64,000 nt of DNA from Candidatus Borkfalkia faecavium (GTDB lineage: Bacteria > Bacillota > Clostridia > Christensenellales > Borkfalkiaceae). The DNA is taken from NCBI GenBank assembly GCA_019114755.1, contig DXEW01000005.1, positions 1 through 64,000 of the forward strand. The letters are read 5' to 3'. The notes under the pieces are model-generated. The model was not told where the DNA came from. It did no database searches and was given only the letters and a program-made list of their open reading frames with translations. A program made the position numbers and the translations under genes. The number at the start of each line of letters is the position of its first letter. The first letter of the stretch is position 1. Positions 7,641 to 15,844 of this stretch are shown here, in pieces.

Positions 7641-8330
7641 ATGTCCTTTTATTCCAATTTCCAGACGGATAAATGCCCCGGGCCGATCAGCGGCAACCCC
7701 GTCAGCGGCCTGTGCGAAAAGGTGTGCCTGCAGGCGCAGCGGGTGTTCGATGCCTGCATCCGCCAGGGCCAGCGCGACGGCGTCGTCCTCACCATTTCGG
7801 ACCCCGTCCCCGCAAATCCTACATATCCTCTCACCTTTGTCAGCGCCAAAAGCGCCTCGTCCAAGGGGAATGTGGCCGCCTTTCAGGTAGACCGCCTGCC
7901 CGACCGCGCCAACTGTGCCCGCGTTCAGGCGACGGTCGATATCCCTATCGAGGTCATTTATACCGACGCCAACGGCGTCGAGGGCAAGGCGAGCGCGTCC
8001 GTCACCGTCCAGCAAGACGTCATCCTCTTCGTGCCGCAGCCCTCCATCATGCCGTACGAAGTGCAGTGCGTGGTCAGCGCCGTCTCGCCCGAGGGCTCGT
8101 TCAACGCCCAGAACAACACCTTCGTCGTCGATCTGTGCATCACGGTCATCTTGAAGATCGTCATCAACGTCGATCTGCTCGTCCCCTCGTACGGGTACTG
8201 CGTCATCCCGCCCGCGCAGGAGTACACGCAGGAGGTGTGCGCCGGGTTTTTTGAACTGCCGCTCTATCCGCAGGGCAATGCCGGCTGCGGCGGCAGCGGC
8301 GGCTGCGGGGGAAATTGCTGCGGCAAGTGA
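7641..8330 (+). CDS. unrecognised conserved-type protein with Gly/Cys tail
   Basis: 229 residues, not assigned to a family with confidence. The N-terminus has several Cys (CPGPISGNPVSGLCEKVC), the middle is beta-rich with alternating hydrophobic residues (VQATVDIPIEVIYTDANG; VDLCITVILKIVINVDLLV), and the last 20 residues form a GCGGSGGCGGNCCG-like tail. This composition recalls spore-surface or coat proteins of Clostridia, which is inference only. ATG at 7641 follows GGAGG. A terminator follows at 8347-8376. Confidence 0.7.
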   Translation: MSFYSNFQTDKCPGPISGNPVSGLCEKVCLQAQRVFDACIRQGQRDGVVLTISDPVPANPTYPLTFVSAKSASSKGNVAAFQVDRLPDRANCARVQATVDIPIEVIYTDANGVEGKASASVTVQQDVILFVPQPSIMPYEVQCVVSAVSPEGSFNAQNNTFVVDLCITVILKIVINVDLLVPSYGYCVIPPAQEYTQEVCAGFFELPLYPQGNAGCGGSGGCGGNCCGK

Positions 8331-8346
8331 GCGCCTGCGAGCCTGA

Positions 8347-8376
8347 AAAGCCGGTATGTCCGCATATCGGCTTTTT
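8347..8376 (+). terminator. intrinsic terminator
   Basis: AAAGCCGGTATG, four-base loop, CATATCGGCTTT with one G-T pair, then a T run. It ends the transcript of the Gly/Cys-tail gene. Confidence 0.75.
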
Positions 8377-8394
8377 TCTTTTTGGGGGGAATAT

Positions 8395-8580
8395 ATGGAA
8401 AGGAAGGAAAAAGATCGCCGCTGCGCCGTGTGCGGCAGGCGCATCCGGGAGGGCGCGCTGTGCGAGTGCTGTAAAGAAAGTCTGGCGCTGTGCGACGTAG
8501 AGGAGTATGCCGCGCGCAAAATGGCGGCTAAATTTTGCCGGGGCGGCGGGCAAACGCTTTCAAAAGGCGGCAAAATATGA
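8395..8580 (+). CDS. small four-cysteine protein
   Basis: 61 residues from ATG 8395, preceded by GGGGGGAA. Two cysteine pairs, CAVC at residues 10-13 and CECC at about 27-30, suggest a small zinc-ribbon. The rest is basic. It ends 36 bases before the metallophosphoesterase gene and probably shares its transcript. No family recognised. Confidence 0.6.
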   Translation: MERKEKDRRCAVCGRRIREGALCECCKESLALCDVEEYAARKMAAKFCRGGGQTLSKGGKI

Positions 8581-8616
8581 TAAAATAGAGAACAGAGATT
8601 CAGGAACAGGTGGCGC

Positions 8617-9321
8617 ATGAACATTTTTGCCGTAAGCGATCTGCACCTGCCCGGCGGGAAGAACAAGCCGATGGACGTATTCGGCGGCAACTGGGCGGGG
8701 CACTTGCAAAAGATCAGACAAGATTGGAAGGAGAAGGTGGGGGCGGAAGACGCCGTCCTCATCGCCGGCGACATCAGCTGGGCGATGACCTTGCAGGAGG
8801 CGCTCCCCGATCTCGCCGCCCTGCAGGACCTTCCCGGCAAAAAGATATTCATCCGCGGCAACCACGACTACTGGTGGTCGGGCATCACGGCGCTGCGGGC
8901 GGCGGCGCCGGACGAGAGCTATATCTTTTTGCAGAACGACTGCGTGCGGCTGGAGGGTCTGGTCGTCTGCGGTTCGCGCGGCTGGGCGTGCCCCGGCAGC
9001 GCCGATTTTGCCGCCGACGACGAAAAGATCTACCGCCGCGAAGCGGAGCGCTTCCGTCTCGCCTTCGCCTGCGCCAAAAAGCTGCGGCAGGAAGGGGACA
9101 AGCTGTTGTGCATGATCCATTACCCGCCCTTCAACGCCAAGCGCGAAAGCTCGCTGTTTACTGAGCTGTTTGCCGAAAACGCCGTCGATGCGGTGGTGTA
9201 CGGGCACTTGCACCAGTTTGCGGGCGCCTATCCGCCCGTCTGCGAGCGCGAGGGCATCCGCTACTACCTCACCTCGTGCGATTTGGCGGGTTTCCGCCTC
9301 GTTCCCATCCCCGTCTTATAA
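8617..9321 (+). CDS. calcineurin-type metallophosphoesterase
   Basis: 234 residues with the full metal-binding set: SDLHL (residues 7-11), AGDIS, RGNHDYWW, a later IHYPPF and GHLHQF near the C-terminus. These bind two metals and hydrolyse phosphodiester or phosphomonoester bonds. The GNHDYWW variant and length match the cytoplasmic YkuE/YmdB-distinct Clostridial group often named simply metallophosphoesterase. Substrate unknown. Confidence 0.85.
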   Translation: MNIFAVSDLHLPGGKNKPMDVFGGNWAGHLQKIRQDWKEKVGAEDAVLIAGDISWAMTLQEALPDLAALQDLPGKKIFIRGNHDYWWSGITALRAAAPDESYIFLQNDCVRLEGLVVCGSRGWACPGSADFAADDEKIYRREAERFRLAFACAKKLRQEGDKLLCMIHYPPFNAKRESSLFTELFAENAVDAVVYGHLHQFAGAYPPVCEREGIRYYLTSCDLAGFRLVPIPVL

Positions 9322-9408
9322 GTTTTTCGGAACGGAAAATCCTTCGCGCCGCGTCGAGGCGGGGCGCCCGTTATTTTTTGCGGCGGGTAGAAAAAGTGCC
9401 GCAAGCGC

Positions 9409-9437
9409 TTTACATCGCGCCCGCGGTGTGGTACAAT
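9409..9437 (+). promoter_or_regulatory. promoter of the pyr operon
   Basis: TTTACA at 9409-9414, 17-base spacer, TACAAT at 9432-9437. It lies 178 bases ahead of pyrR, leaving room for the attenuator leader. Confidence 0.8.
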
Positions 9438-9451
9438 AGTAAAAACGCGCG

Positions 9452-9463
9452 GGGAACGTTCCC
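9452..9463. promoter_or_regulatory. GGGAACGTTCCC palindrome in the pyr leader
   Basis: Perfect 12-base palindrome starting about eight bases after the expected transcription start. The same 12 bases occur once more at 63225-63236, in front of the reverse rubrerythrin. It may be an operator or the first hairpin of the leader RNA. Confidence 0.4.
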
Positions 9464-9489
9464 GCGGCCAAATAAACGCGACTTTAATT

Positions 9490-9597
9490 GTGCGGTACGG
9501 AGATACCGAAAAGTCGGATGCGATCCGGGCGGCAGTCATGCCGCCGTGCAGCCATACTGTCTTTCTGTCCCCGTACGCGCGTACGGGGCTTTTTTTG
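9490..9597 (+). promoter_or_regulatory. pyr attenuator with terminator
   Basis: The leader ends in a perfect 10-base-pair hairpin, CCCCGTACGC (9569-9578) with GCGTACGGGG (9579-9588), and seven T, only 19 bases before pyrR. Upstream segments around GATCCGGGCGGCAGTC (near 9521) resemble, but do not exactly match, the PyrR-binding loop. PyrR with UMP would promote termination when pyrimidines are plentiful. Confidence 0.75.
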
Positions 9598-9614
9598 GCA
9601 GAAAAGGAGCAGCA

Positions 9615-10157
9615 ATGGCAGAACGCATTTTAATGGACGGCGCTTCGGTGGCGCGCACGCTCACCCGCCTCTCGCATGAGGTGGTGGAAAGGTGCAAGGG
9701 CACGGAAGACGTCTGCATCGTCGGCATCCGCCGCCGCGGCGAGATCGTGGCGCGGCGCATGCGGGCGCTCATCCAAAAGTTTACGGGGGCAGACCTGCCC
9801 TGTGCCGGCATCGACATCGGCATGTACCGCGATGACCTCGTCAGCGGCTTTTTCGTGCCGGAGGCGACCGTCAATTCGCTCGGCTTTTCCGTAGACGGCA
9901 AGCGGGTGGTGCTGTGCGACGACGTGCTGCATACGGGCAGAACGGTGCGCGCCGCGATCGAGGCGCTGTTCGACCTCGGCAGGCCCGCCGAAGTGCTCCT
10001 CCTCGTGCTCGTCGACCGCGGCGGCAGAGAGATGCCCGTCAGCCCCGATTTTGTCGGCAAAAACATTCCAGCGGCGCGCAGCGAAAATATCGACGTGCGC
10101 CTTGCGGAGATCGAAGGGGAAGATTCGATCGGTATCGCCCGCGTCGGGGCGGAATAA
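9615..10157 (+). CDS. pyrR: pyr operon attenuation regulator / uracil phosphoribosyltransferase
   Basis: 180 residues, normal for PyrR. The PRPP-binding motif VVLCDDVLHTGRTVRAA lies at about residues 97-113, and IRRRGEIVARRM in the N-terminal half fits the family. PyrR binds leader RNA in a UMP-dependent way to cause termination and usually has weak uracil phosphoribosyltransferase activity. The ATG at 9615 follows AAGGAG; the frame is open upstream through the attenuator but is not translated. First gene of the operon. Confidence 0.93.
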   Translation: MAERILMDGASVARTLTRLSHEVVERCKGTEDVCIVGIRRRGEIVARRMRALIQKFTGADLPCAGIDIGMYRDDLVSGFFVPEATVNSLGFSVDGKRVVLCDDVLHTGRTVRAAIEALFDLGRPAEVLLLVLVDRGGREMPVSPDFVGKNIPAARSENIDVRLAEIEGEDSIGIARVGAE

Positions 10158-10173
10158 ACAAAGGAAGGACTGT

Positions 10174-11109
10174 ATGTTAAAAAAAGATCTGCTCGGCTTG
10201 TACGACACGTCTGCGGAGGATATCCTCACCATCCTCGATACCGCCGTCGGCATGAAAAAACTGCTGACGCAAAACCTCAAAAAACTCCCGCACCTGCAGG
10301 GGCGCACGGTGACGACGCTGTTTTATGAAAACAGCACCCGCACCCGCTGCTCTTTTGAGCTGGCGGCAAAATATCTGGGCGCGGGCACGGTCAACGTCTC
10401 CGCCTCCTCCAGTTCGGTGCAGAAGGGCGAAACGCTCATCGATACGGGCTACACCCTCGACGCGATGAAAAACGACGTCATCGTCATCCGCCACCCGATG
10501 GGCGGCGCGCCGCACCTGCTGGCAAAGCATGTGCGCGCTTCCGTCGTCAACGGCGGCGACGGCATGAACGAGCATCCCACCCAGGCCCTTCTCGACTTTT
10601 ACACCATGCGCGAAAAGTTCGGCGATTTCCGCGGCCTCAAGGTCGCCATCCTCGGCGACATCAAGCATTCGCGCGTGGCAAAGAGCAATCTCTTCGGGCT
10701 CACCAAACTGGGCGCCGAGGTGACGATGTACGCCCCCGCCACCCTGATGCCGCAGGGCATCGAAAAGATGGGCGCGAAGATCGCAAGCTCGCGCGAAGAG
10801 GCGCTGGCGGGCGCCAACGTGGTCATGGGCCTGCGCATCCAGCTGGAACGCATGCACGGCGGGCTGTTCCCGTCGCTGTCCGAATACAGCAAGTACTACG
10901 GCGTTTCCGAAGACCTGCTGCACTATGCCGACAAAGACTGCATCGTCATGCACCCGGGGCCGGTCAACCGCGGGGTCGAATTTACCTCCGGCGTCATCGA
11001 CGCGGAGAACAGCAAGATCACCGAGCAGGTCCTCAACGGCGTCGCTGTGCGCATGGCGCTGTTGTTCCTGCTGGTCAAAAACAGACAGGGAGGCGAAAAG
11101 AATGAATAA
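10174..11109 (+). CDS. pyrB: aspartate carbamoyltransferase catalytic subunit
   Basis: 311 residues. Joins carbamoyl phosphate and aspartate, the committed pyrimidine step. The carbamoyl-phosphate loop YENSTRTRCSFELAAK (about residues 50-65), the Ser-Lys loop SVQKGET and HPTQALLDFYT are all present. No regulatory pyrI gene follows, as in other PyrR-controlled Bacillota. Starts 16 bases after pyrR and overlaps pyrC by 8 bases. Confidence 0.95.
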   Translation: MLKKDLLGLYDTSAEDILTILDTAVGMKKLLTQNLKKLPHLQGRTVTTLFYENSTRTRCSFELAAKYLGAGTVNVSASSSSVQKGETLIDTGYTLDAMKNDVIVIRHPMGGAPHLLAKHVRASVVNGGDGMNEHPTQALLDFYTMREKFGDFRGLKVAILGDIKHSRVAKSNLFGLTKLGAEVTMYAPATLMPQGIEKMGAKIASSREEALAGANVVMGLRIQLERMHGGLFPSLSEYSKYYGVSEDLLHYADKDCIVMHPGPVNRGVEFTSGVIDAENSKITEQVLNGVAVRMALLFLLVKNRQGGEKNE

Positions 11110-12373
11110 GTACCTGATCAAAGGAGGCACGGCCGTGTTTGCGGACCGCTGCGAGGTCTGCGATATTTTGACGGAAGGGAATAAGATCGTCCGCATCGCC
11201 CCCGAGATCGAAGACGCGGAGGCGGAAACGATCGACGCCGCGGGGCTGCATGTGTTCCCCGGCCTGATCGACATGCACGTTCACCTGCGCGAGCCGGGGT
11301 TCGAGTATAAAGAAGACATCGCCAGCGGCAGCGCGGCGGCGGTGCGCGGCGGGTTCACGCAGATCTGCTGCATGCCCAACACCGCTCCCGTCTGCGACAA
11401 CGCGGCTGTCGTCGGCTATATCGTCGCCCGCGGGAAGGAAGCGGGGATGTGCAAGGTGCATCCCATCGGCTCCATCACCGTCGGAGAAGAGGGCAAGCAG
11501 CTGTCCGAAATGGGCAAGATGAAAGAGGCTGGCGCGGTCGCCGTCAGCGACGACGGCAGGCCGGTGTCGGATGCGCGCATGATGCGCCTCGGCATCGAAT
11601 ACGCCTCCGATTTCGGCCTGCTGTGCCTCTCGCATTGCGAAGACAAGTCGCTCGTAGACGGCGGCGTCGTCAATGAAGGATACAACAGCACGCTGGCGGG
11701 GCTGAAGGGCATCCCCCGCGCCGCCGAAGAGATCATGCTCGCCCGCGAGATCATCCTCGCCGAAACGCTGCATAAGCGCGTGCACATCTGCCACGTCTCC
11801 ACCAAGGGCGGCGTGCAGCTGCTGCGCGAGGCGAAGGCGCGCGGCGTCGCGGTCACGGCGGAGACCTGCCCGCATTACTTTTCTCTGACGGACGACGCCA
11901 TCATGAGTTACGACGCCGACACCAAGGTCAACCCGCCCCTGCGCGAGGCGGAAGACGTCGCCGCCATCAAAGAGGGCCTGCGCGACGGCACGCTCGACTG
12001 CATCGTCACCGACCACGCCCCGCACCACCGCGACGAAAAGCTGGTCGAATACAACCTCGCCGCCTTCGGCATCAGCGGCATCGAAACTTCCTTCTCCCTC
12101 TCATATACCAACCTCGTGCTGGGCGGCGTGCTCACGCTGCCGCAGCTGGCGGAAAAGATGAGCGCCGCGCCCGCCCGTATTTTGGGGCTGGAAGGGGGTG
12201 CGCTCGCGGAAGGGCAGCCTGCCGACATCATGCTGGCAGACCTTTCCGAATCGTATACTATCGACAGCCGCGCCTTCGTTTCCAAGGGGAAAAACACCCC
12301 CTTCGACGGGCAGACGGTCAGCGGCCGCGTCAAGTGCACGATGGTGGACGGCAGTATCAAATTCCGCGAATAA
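11102..12373 (+). CDS. pyrC: dihydroorotase
   Basis: 423 residues, type I dihydroorotase of the amidohydrolase superfamily. It cyclises carbamoyl aspartate to dihydroorotate. The metal-binding DMHVHLREPG (about residues 58-67), KVNPPLR and TDHAPHH motifs are intact. The ATG at 11102 overlaps the pyrB stop in ATGAATAA, so translation is coupled. A copy of the dispersed repeat lies between its end and pyrE. Confidence 0.95.
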   Translation: MNKYLIKGGTAVFADRCEVCDILTEGNKIVRIAPEIEDAEAETIDAAGLHVFPGLIDMHVHLREPGFEYKEDIASGSAAAVRGGFTQICCMPNTAPVCDNAAVVGYIVARGKEAGMCKVHPIGSITVGEEGKQLSEMGKMKEAGAVAVSDDGRPVSDARMMRLGIEYASDFGLLCLSHCEDKSLVDGGVVNEGYNSTLAGLKGIPRAAEEIMLAREIILAETLHKRVHICHVSTKGGVQLLREAKARGVAVTAETCPHYFSLTDDAIMSYDADTKVNPPLREAEDVAAIKEGLRDGTLDCIVTDHAPHHRDEKLVEYNLAAFGISGIETSFSLSYTNLVLGGVLTLPQLAEKMSAAPARILGLEGGALAEGQPADIMLADLSESYTIDSRAFVSKGKNTPFDGQTVSGRVKCTMVDGSIKFRE

Positions 12374-12397
12374 ACCGCGTTTTTCTGCAATATACAG

Positions 12398-12415
12398 AGT
12401 ACTATGCCAGACATA
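12398..12415 (-). repeat. dispersed palindromic repeat, copy 1
   Basis: AGTACTATGCCAGACATA between pyrC and pyrE; the pyrE ribosome site AAGGAG follows directly, so the element pads the gap without breaking the operon. Confidence 0.8.
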
Positions 12416-12428
12416 AAGGAGTGCTAAC

Positions 12429-13088
12429 ATGAACTATAAACAGAAATTCATCCAATTTTTGGCGGAGTGCGGCGTGCTGAAATTTGGCACGTTTACGCTC
12501 AAAAGCGGCAGGGTGGCTCCCTATTTTCTGAATGCGGGAGAGTATAAGACGGGCGCGCAGATCCGCCGCCTGGGCGAATTTTACGCCGCCTGCATCCATG
12601 AAAACAATATCCCCGTGCAGACGCTGTTCGGGCCCGCCTATAAGGGCATCCCGCTGGCGCTGTCCGCCGCCGTGGCGCTGTACGAACAGTACGGGCAAGA
12701 CGTCAACTTCTGCTTTGACCGCAAGGAGGTCAAAGACCACGGCGAGGGCGGCATGTTCGTCGGCAAACAGCTGCAAGACGGCGAGCAGGTAGTCATCGTC
12801 GAAGACGTGATGACCAGCGGCAAGGCGCTCAAAGAGGTGCTTCCCAAGCTGCGCGGCGCGGCGAAGGTGGACATCACCGGCATGGTGATCACCGTCGACC
12901 GCATGGAAAAGGCGCTGGGCAGCGAACAGTCTGCCGTGCAGCAGGCCTTTGCCGAAGAGGGCGTGAAGGTATATTCCATCGTCACCATCGCCGACATCAT
13001 CGAGGCGCTGGAAGAGGGCGTCATCGCCGGCAAAGAGCACGTCCCCGCCATCCGCGCCTATCTGGAACAATACGGCGCGCGCTATTGA
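12429..13088 (+). CDS. pyrE: orotate phosphoribosyltransferase
   Basis: 219 residues. Transfers the ribose phosphate of PRPP to orotate to give OMP. The PRPP loop VVIVEDVMTSGKA is at about residues 120-132 and the flexible loop has RKEVKDHGEGG. The start follows AAGGAG by 8 bases. Middle of the pyr operon, 10 bases ahead of pyrF. Confidence 0.95.
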   Translation: MNYKQKFIQFLAECGVLKFGTFTLKSGRVAPYFLNAGEYKTGAQIRRLGEFYAACIHENNIPVQTLFGPAYKGIPLALSAAVALYEQYGQDVNFCFDRKEVKDHGEGGMFVGKQLQDGEQVVIVEDVMTSGKALKEVLPKLRGAAKVDITGMVITVDRMEKALGSEQSAVQQAFAEEGVKVYSIVTIADIIEALEEGVIAGKEHVPAIRAYLEQYGARY

Positions 13089-13098
13089 GAGGTAGACT

Positions 13099-14007
13099 AT
13101 GATCATCGATACATTGATAGATAAAATAAAGAAATGCGATAACCCGACGGTCGTGGGGTTGGATACCTCCTTCGACTATCTTCCCGAAGGGATGCGCGCG
13201 GACATCGACGATTTTGCCGGCGCCGCGGAGGCGGTGTTCGCCTTCAACCGCGCCCTCATCGATGCCGTCTGCGATATCGTCCCCGCCGTCAAGGTGCAGA
13301 TCGCCTATTACGAGATGTACGGCGTCGAGGGGATGCACGCGTTTGATAAGACCTGCCGCTATGCGGCGTCCAAGGGGCTGATCGTGATGACGGACGCCAA
13401 GCGCAACGACATCGGCGCCACCGCTTCCTGCTACGCCAAGGCGTACCTCGGCCAGACGCAGGTTGGCGGCGAAAAATACAGCGCCTTTGATTCCGATTTT
13501 CTCACCGTCAACGGCTATCTGGGCTCGGACGGCATCAAGCCCTTTTTGGAGCAGGTGAACGGTCGCGGCAAGGGCATCTTCGTGCTGGTCAAGACCTCCA
13601 ATCCCTCCAGCGGCGAGCTGCAGGACCTGCGGCTGGAAAACGGCAAAACGGTGTACGAGTACATGGGTTCTTTGGTGGAAGAGTGGGGCAAAGACAGCAT
13701 CGGCGGCTACGGCTATTCCTCCGTGGGCGCCGTCGTCGGGGCGACGCACCCGGCGCAGGCGGCGATCTTGCGGCGCGAGATGCCGCACACCTTCTTCCTC
13801 ATCCCCGGCTACGGCGCACAGGGGGGCAAAGCGGACGACCTGAAAGTCTGCTTTGACGCTCGCGGCCTTGGCGGCATCGTCAATTCCTCGCGCGGCATCC
13901 TCTGCGCATACCGGCAGGAAAAGTACGCCGGTATGCCCTTCGACGCCGCGGCGCGCAGGGCATGTTTGGATATGAAGGAAGATCTGAACCGCGCTATTCG
14001 CGGCTGA
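13099..14007 (+). CDS. pyrF: orotidine 5'-phosphate decarboxylase
   Basis: 302 residues, which is the longer type-2 form of the enzyme. The catalytic segment MTDAKRNDIGATA (about residues 96-108) contains the Asp-Lys-Asp triad. Makes UMP from OMP. Ribosome site GAGAGG lies just ahead of ATG 13099. The next gene is separated by 60 bases holding a dispersed repeat. Confidence 0.93.
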   Translation: MIIDTLIDKIKKCDNPTVVGLDTSFDYLPEGMRADIDDFAGAAEAVFAFNRALIDAVCDIVPAVKVQIAYYEMYGVEGMHAFDKTCRYAASKGLIVMTDAKRNDIGATASCYAKAYLGQTQVGGEKYSAFDSDFLTVNGYLGSDGIKPFLEQVNGRGKGIFVLVKTSNPSSGELQDLRLENGKTVYEYMGSLVEEWGKDSIGGYGYSSVGAVVGATHPAQAAILRREMPHTFFLIPGYGAQGGKADDLKVCFDARGLGGIVNSSRGILCAYRQEKYAGMPFDAAARRACLDMKEDLNRAIRG

Positions 14008-14032
14008 TCGGGTCAATATCGGCTGTAAGCGA

Positions 14033-14050
14033 AGTACTATGTCTGACATA
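14033..14050 (-). repeat. dispersed palindromic repeat, copy 2
   Basis: AGTACTATGTCTGACATA between pyrF and pyrK, preceded by GCGA as in copy 7. TATGTCTGACATA is a perfect odd-centred palindrome. Confidence 0.85.
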
Positions 14051-14067
14051 AACACGGAGAAACTGCC

Positions 14068-14844
14068 ATGAAAGAATGTAAAGTCAAGGTGCTGGAAAAC
14101 GCACCGTTGGCGGCGGGGATCTACCGCATGCGCTTTTCCATCCCCGATGGGGTGGAGGGGCTGCAGTGCGGCAAGTTCGTCAATATTTCCGTGGGCGACG
14201 GCGCGCATCTGCTGCGCAGGCCCATCGCTCTCTGCGAATACGATGAAAAGTCCGCCACCATCTGCTATCAGCTCAAAGGAGAGGGCACGCGCGCGATGGG
14301 CCGCGCGCAGGCGGGCGACGAACTGACCTGCGTCCTGCCCCTCGGCAACGGTTTTCATATCGAAGAAGGGCAGCGCCGCGTGGCGCTGATCGGCGGCGGC
14401 GTCGGCGTCTTCCCCATGGTGTCGGTGCTGCATGCCTATAAGGGCGCGCACAAAGATTTTTATTCCTATATCGGTTTCCGCAGCAAGAACGCCGTCTGCA
14501 TGGAAAACGCCTTCGCCTCGCAGTCTATCCGCTCCGTCATCGTCACCGACGACGGCAGCTACGGCTATCAGGGCAACGCGGTGCAGGCGTTTTTAGACGA
14601 CTATGCCAACGCCGCGCCCGACGTCATCCTTGCCTGCGGGCCGACGCCCATGCTCCGCGCCCTCAAGGCGGGGCTGGATGAGAATAACATCGCTGTCCCT
14701 TGTTATGTATCGCTGGAAGAGCGCATGGGGTGCGGCATCGGCGCCTGCCTCGTCTGCACCTGTAAAAAATTGGACGGGAGCCGCGCCCGCGTCTGTAAAG
14801 ACGGGCCCGTGTTTCCCATCGGGGAGGTAGACTTGCATGGCTGA
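14068..14844 (+). CDS. pyrK: dihydroorotate dehydrogenase electron transfer subunit
   Basis: 258 residues. An N-terminal FAD domain (RRPIALCEYD type motif near residues 50-60), a nucleotide-binding IGGGVGVFPM and four cysteines around GCGIGACLVCTC that hold a 2Fe-2S cluster. It passes electrons from PyrD to NAD+, the type 1B arrangement of Bacillota. Overlaps pyrD by 8 bases. Confidence 0.93.
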   Translation: MKECKVKVLENAPLAAGIYRMRFSIPDGVEGLQCGKFVNISVGDGAHLLRRPIALCEYDEKSATICYQLKGEGTRAMGRAQAGDELTCVLPLGNGFHIEEGQRRVALIGGGVGVFPMVSVLHAYKGAHKDFYSYIGFRSKNAVCMENAFASQSIRSVIVTDDGSYGYQGNAVQAFLDDYANAAPDVILACGPTPMLRALKAGLDENNIAVPCYVSLEERMGCGIGACLVCTCKKLDGSRARVCKDGPVFPIGEVDLHG

Positions 14845-15751
14845 TCTGCGCGTCAATATCTGCGGAGTCGAGCTTAAAAATCCCGTCATCGCCGCCAGCG
14901 GCACCTTCGGCTTCGGGCGGGAATTCGACGAGATCTATGACATCTCCTGCCTGGGCGGCGTCAGCACCAAGGGCCTGACGCTTGAACCCCGCCCCGGCAA
15001 CCCCACGCCGCGCATCGCCGAAGGGCACGGCGTCATCCTCAATGCCGTAGGGCTGCAAAACCCGGGCGTGGAGGCGTTTATCCGCGACGACCTCGCCTTT
15101 TTGAAGGGGAAGGGGGTCGCCGTCATCGCCAACGTGGCGGGGAAGACGATCGAAGACTACGCCGCCATCTGCGCCCGCCTGGACGGGTTGGTGGATATGA
15201 TCGAGCTGAACATCTCCTGCCCCAACGTCAGGTGCGGCGGCATGGCGTTCGGCATCCGCCCCGAAAACGTGGAAGAGGTCACGCGCGCCGCCAAGGGCGC
15301 GCTCAAACGGACGCCGCTGATGGTCAAACTCTCCCCGAATGTGGAGAATATCGCCGTCAACGCACTCGCCGCCCAGAGCGGCGGGGCAGACTGCGTCTCC
15401 CTCATCAACACGCTGACGGGCATGGTGGTCGACATCGAGCGCCGCCGCCCGCTCATTGCCAACAATACGGGCGGCGTTTCGGGGGCGGGCATCCGCCCGA
15501 TCGCGGTGCGCATGACCTACGAGGTCTGCCGCGCCGTCAGCATCCCCGTCATCGGCATGGGGGGAATCACCCGCGCCGCAGACGCGCTCGAATTCATCAT
15601 CGCGGGAGCTGCGGCGGTGCAGGTCGGCACGGCGAACTTTACCGATACCCTCGCCATGCCCAAGATCGTCGAAGGGCTGAACGAGTGGATGGACGCGCAC
15701 GGCGTCAAGAATATCGAAGAGATCCGCGGCACCCTCGTCCTCAACGGTTAA
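14837..15751 (+). CDS. pyrD: dihydroorotate dehydrogenase, catalytic subunit type 1B
   Basis: 304 residues. FMN-binding barrel with IAASGTFGFGREF near the N-terminus, LNISCPNVRCGGMAFG carrying the catalytic Cys of class 1 enzymes, and IGMGGI near the end. Oxidises dihydroorotate to orotate with PyrK. Last gene of the operon; carAB genes are not in this operon and must lie elsewhere. Confidence 0.95.
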   Translation: MADLRVNICGVELKNPVIAASGTFGFGREFDEIYDISCLGGVSTKGLTLEPRPGNPTPRIAEGHGVILNAVGLQNPGVEAFIRDDLAFLKGKGVAVIANVAGKTIEDYAAICARLDGLVDMIELNISCPNVRCGGMAFGIRPENVEEVTRAAKGALKRTPLMVKLSPNVENIAVNALAAQSGGADCVSLINTLTGMVVDIERRRPLIANNTGGVSGAGIRPIAVRMTYEVCRAVSIPVIGMGGITRAADALEFIIAGAAAVQVGTANFTDTLAMPKIVEGLNEWMDAHGVKNIEEIRGTLVLNG

Positions 15752-15759
15752 AAGCGATC

Positions 15760-15777
15760 TATGCCGCGCATAGTACT
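15760..15777 (+). repeat. dispersed palindromic repeat, copy 3
   Basis: TATGCCGCGCATAGTACT, then TCGCAAACG, eight bases after the pyrD stop. Its left half GCCGCGC differs from the GTCAGAC form but matches copy 5. Confidence 0.85.
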
Positions 15778-15818
15778 TCGCAAACGTTCAAAAATTGCTC
15801 AATACTTTGATTTTAGGG

Positions 15819-15844
15819 GCGGGAATGTCAGTTCCCGCTCTTTT
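15819..15844 (+). terminator. terminator of the pyr operon
   Basis: GCGGGAA (15819-15825) pairs with TTCCCGC (15832-15838), followed by TC and four T. It overlaps the last codons of the convergent deacetylase gene. Confidence 0.7.

Noticed and set aside
7266..8861. 531-codon minus-strand open frame spanning the 75-base repeats
   Set aside because: Runs antisense to the Gly/Cys-tail gene and the small four-cysteine gene; no start signal or family similarity.
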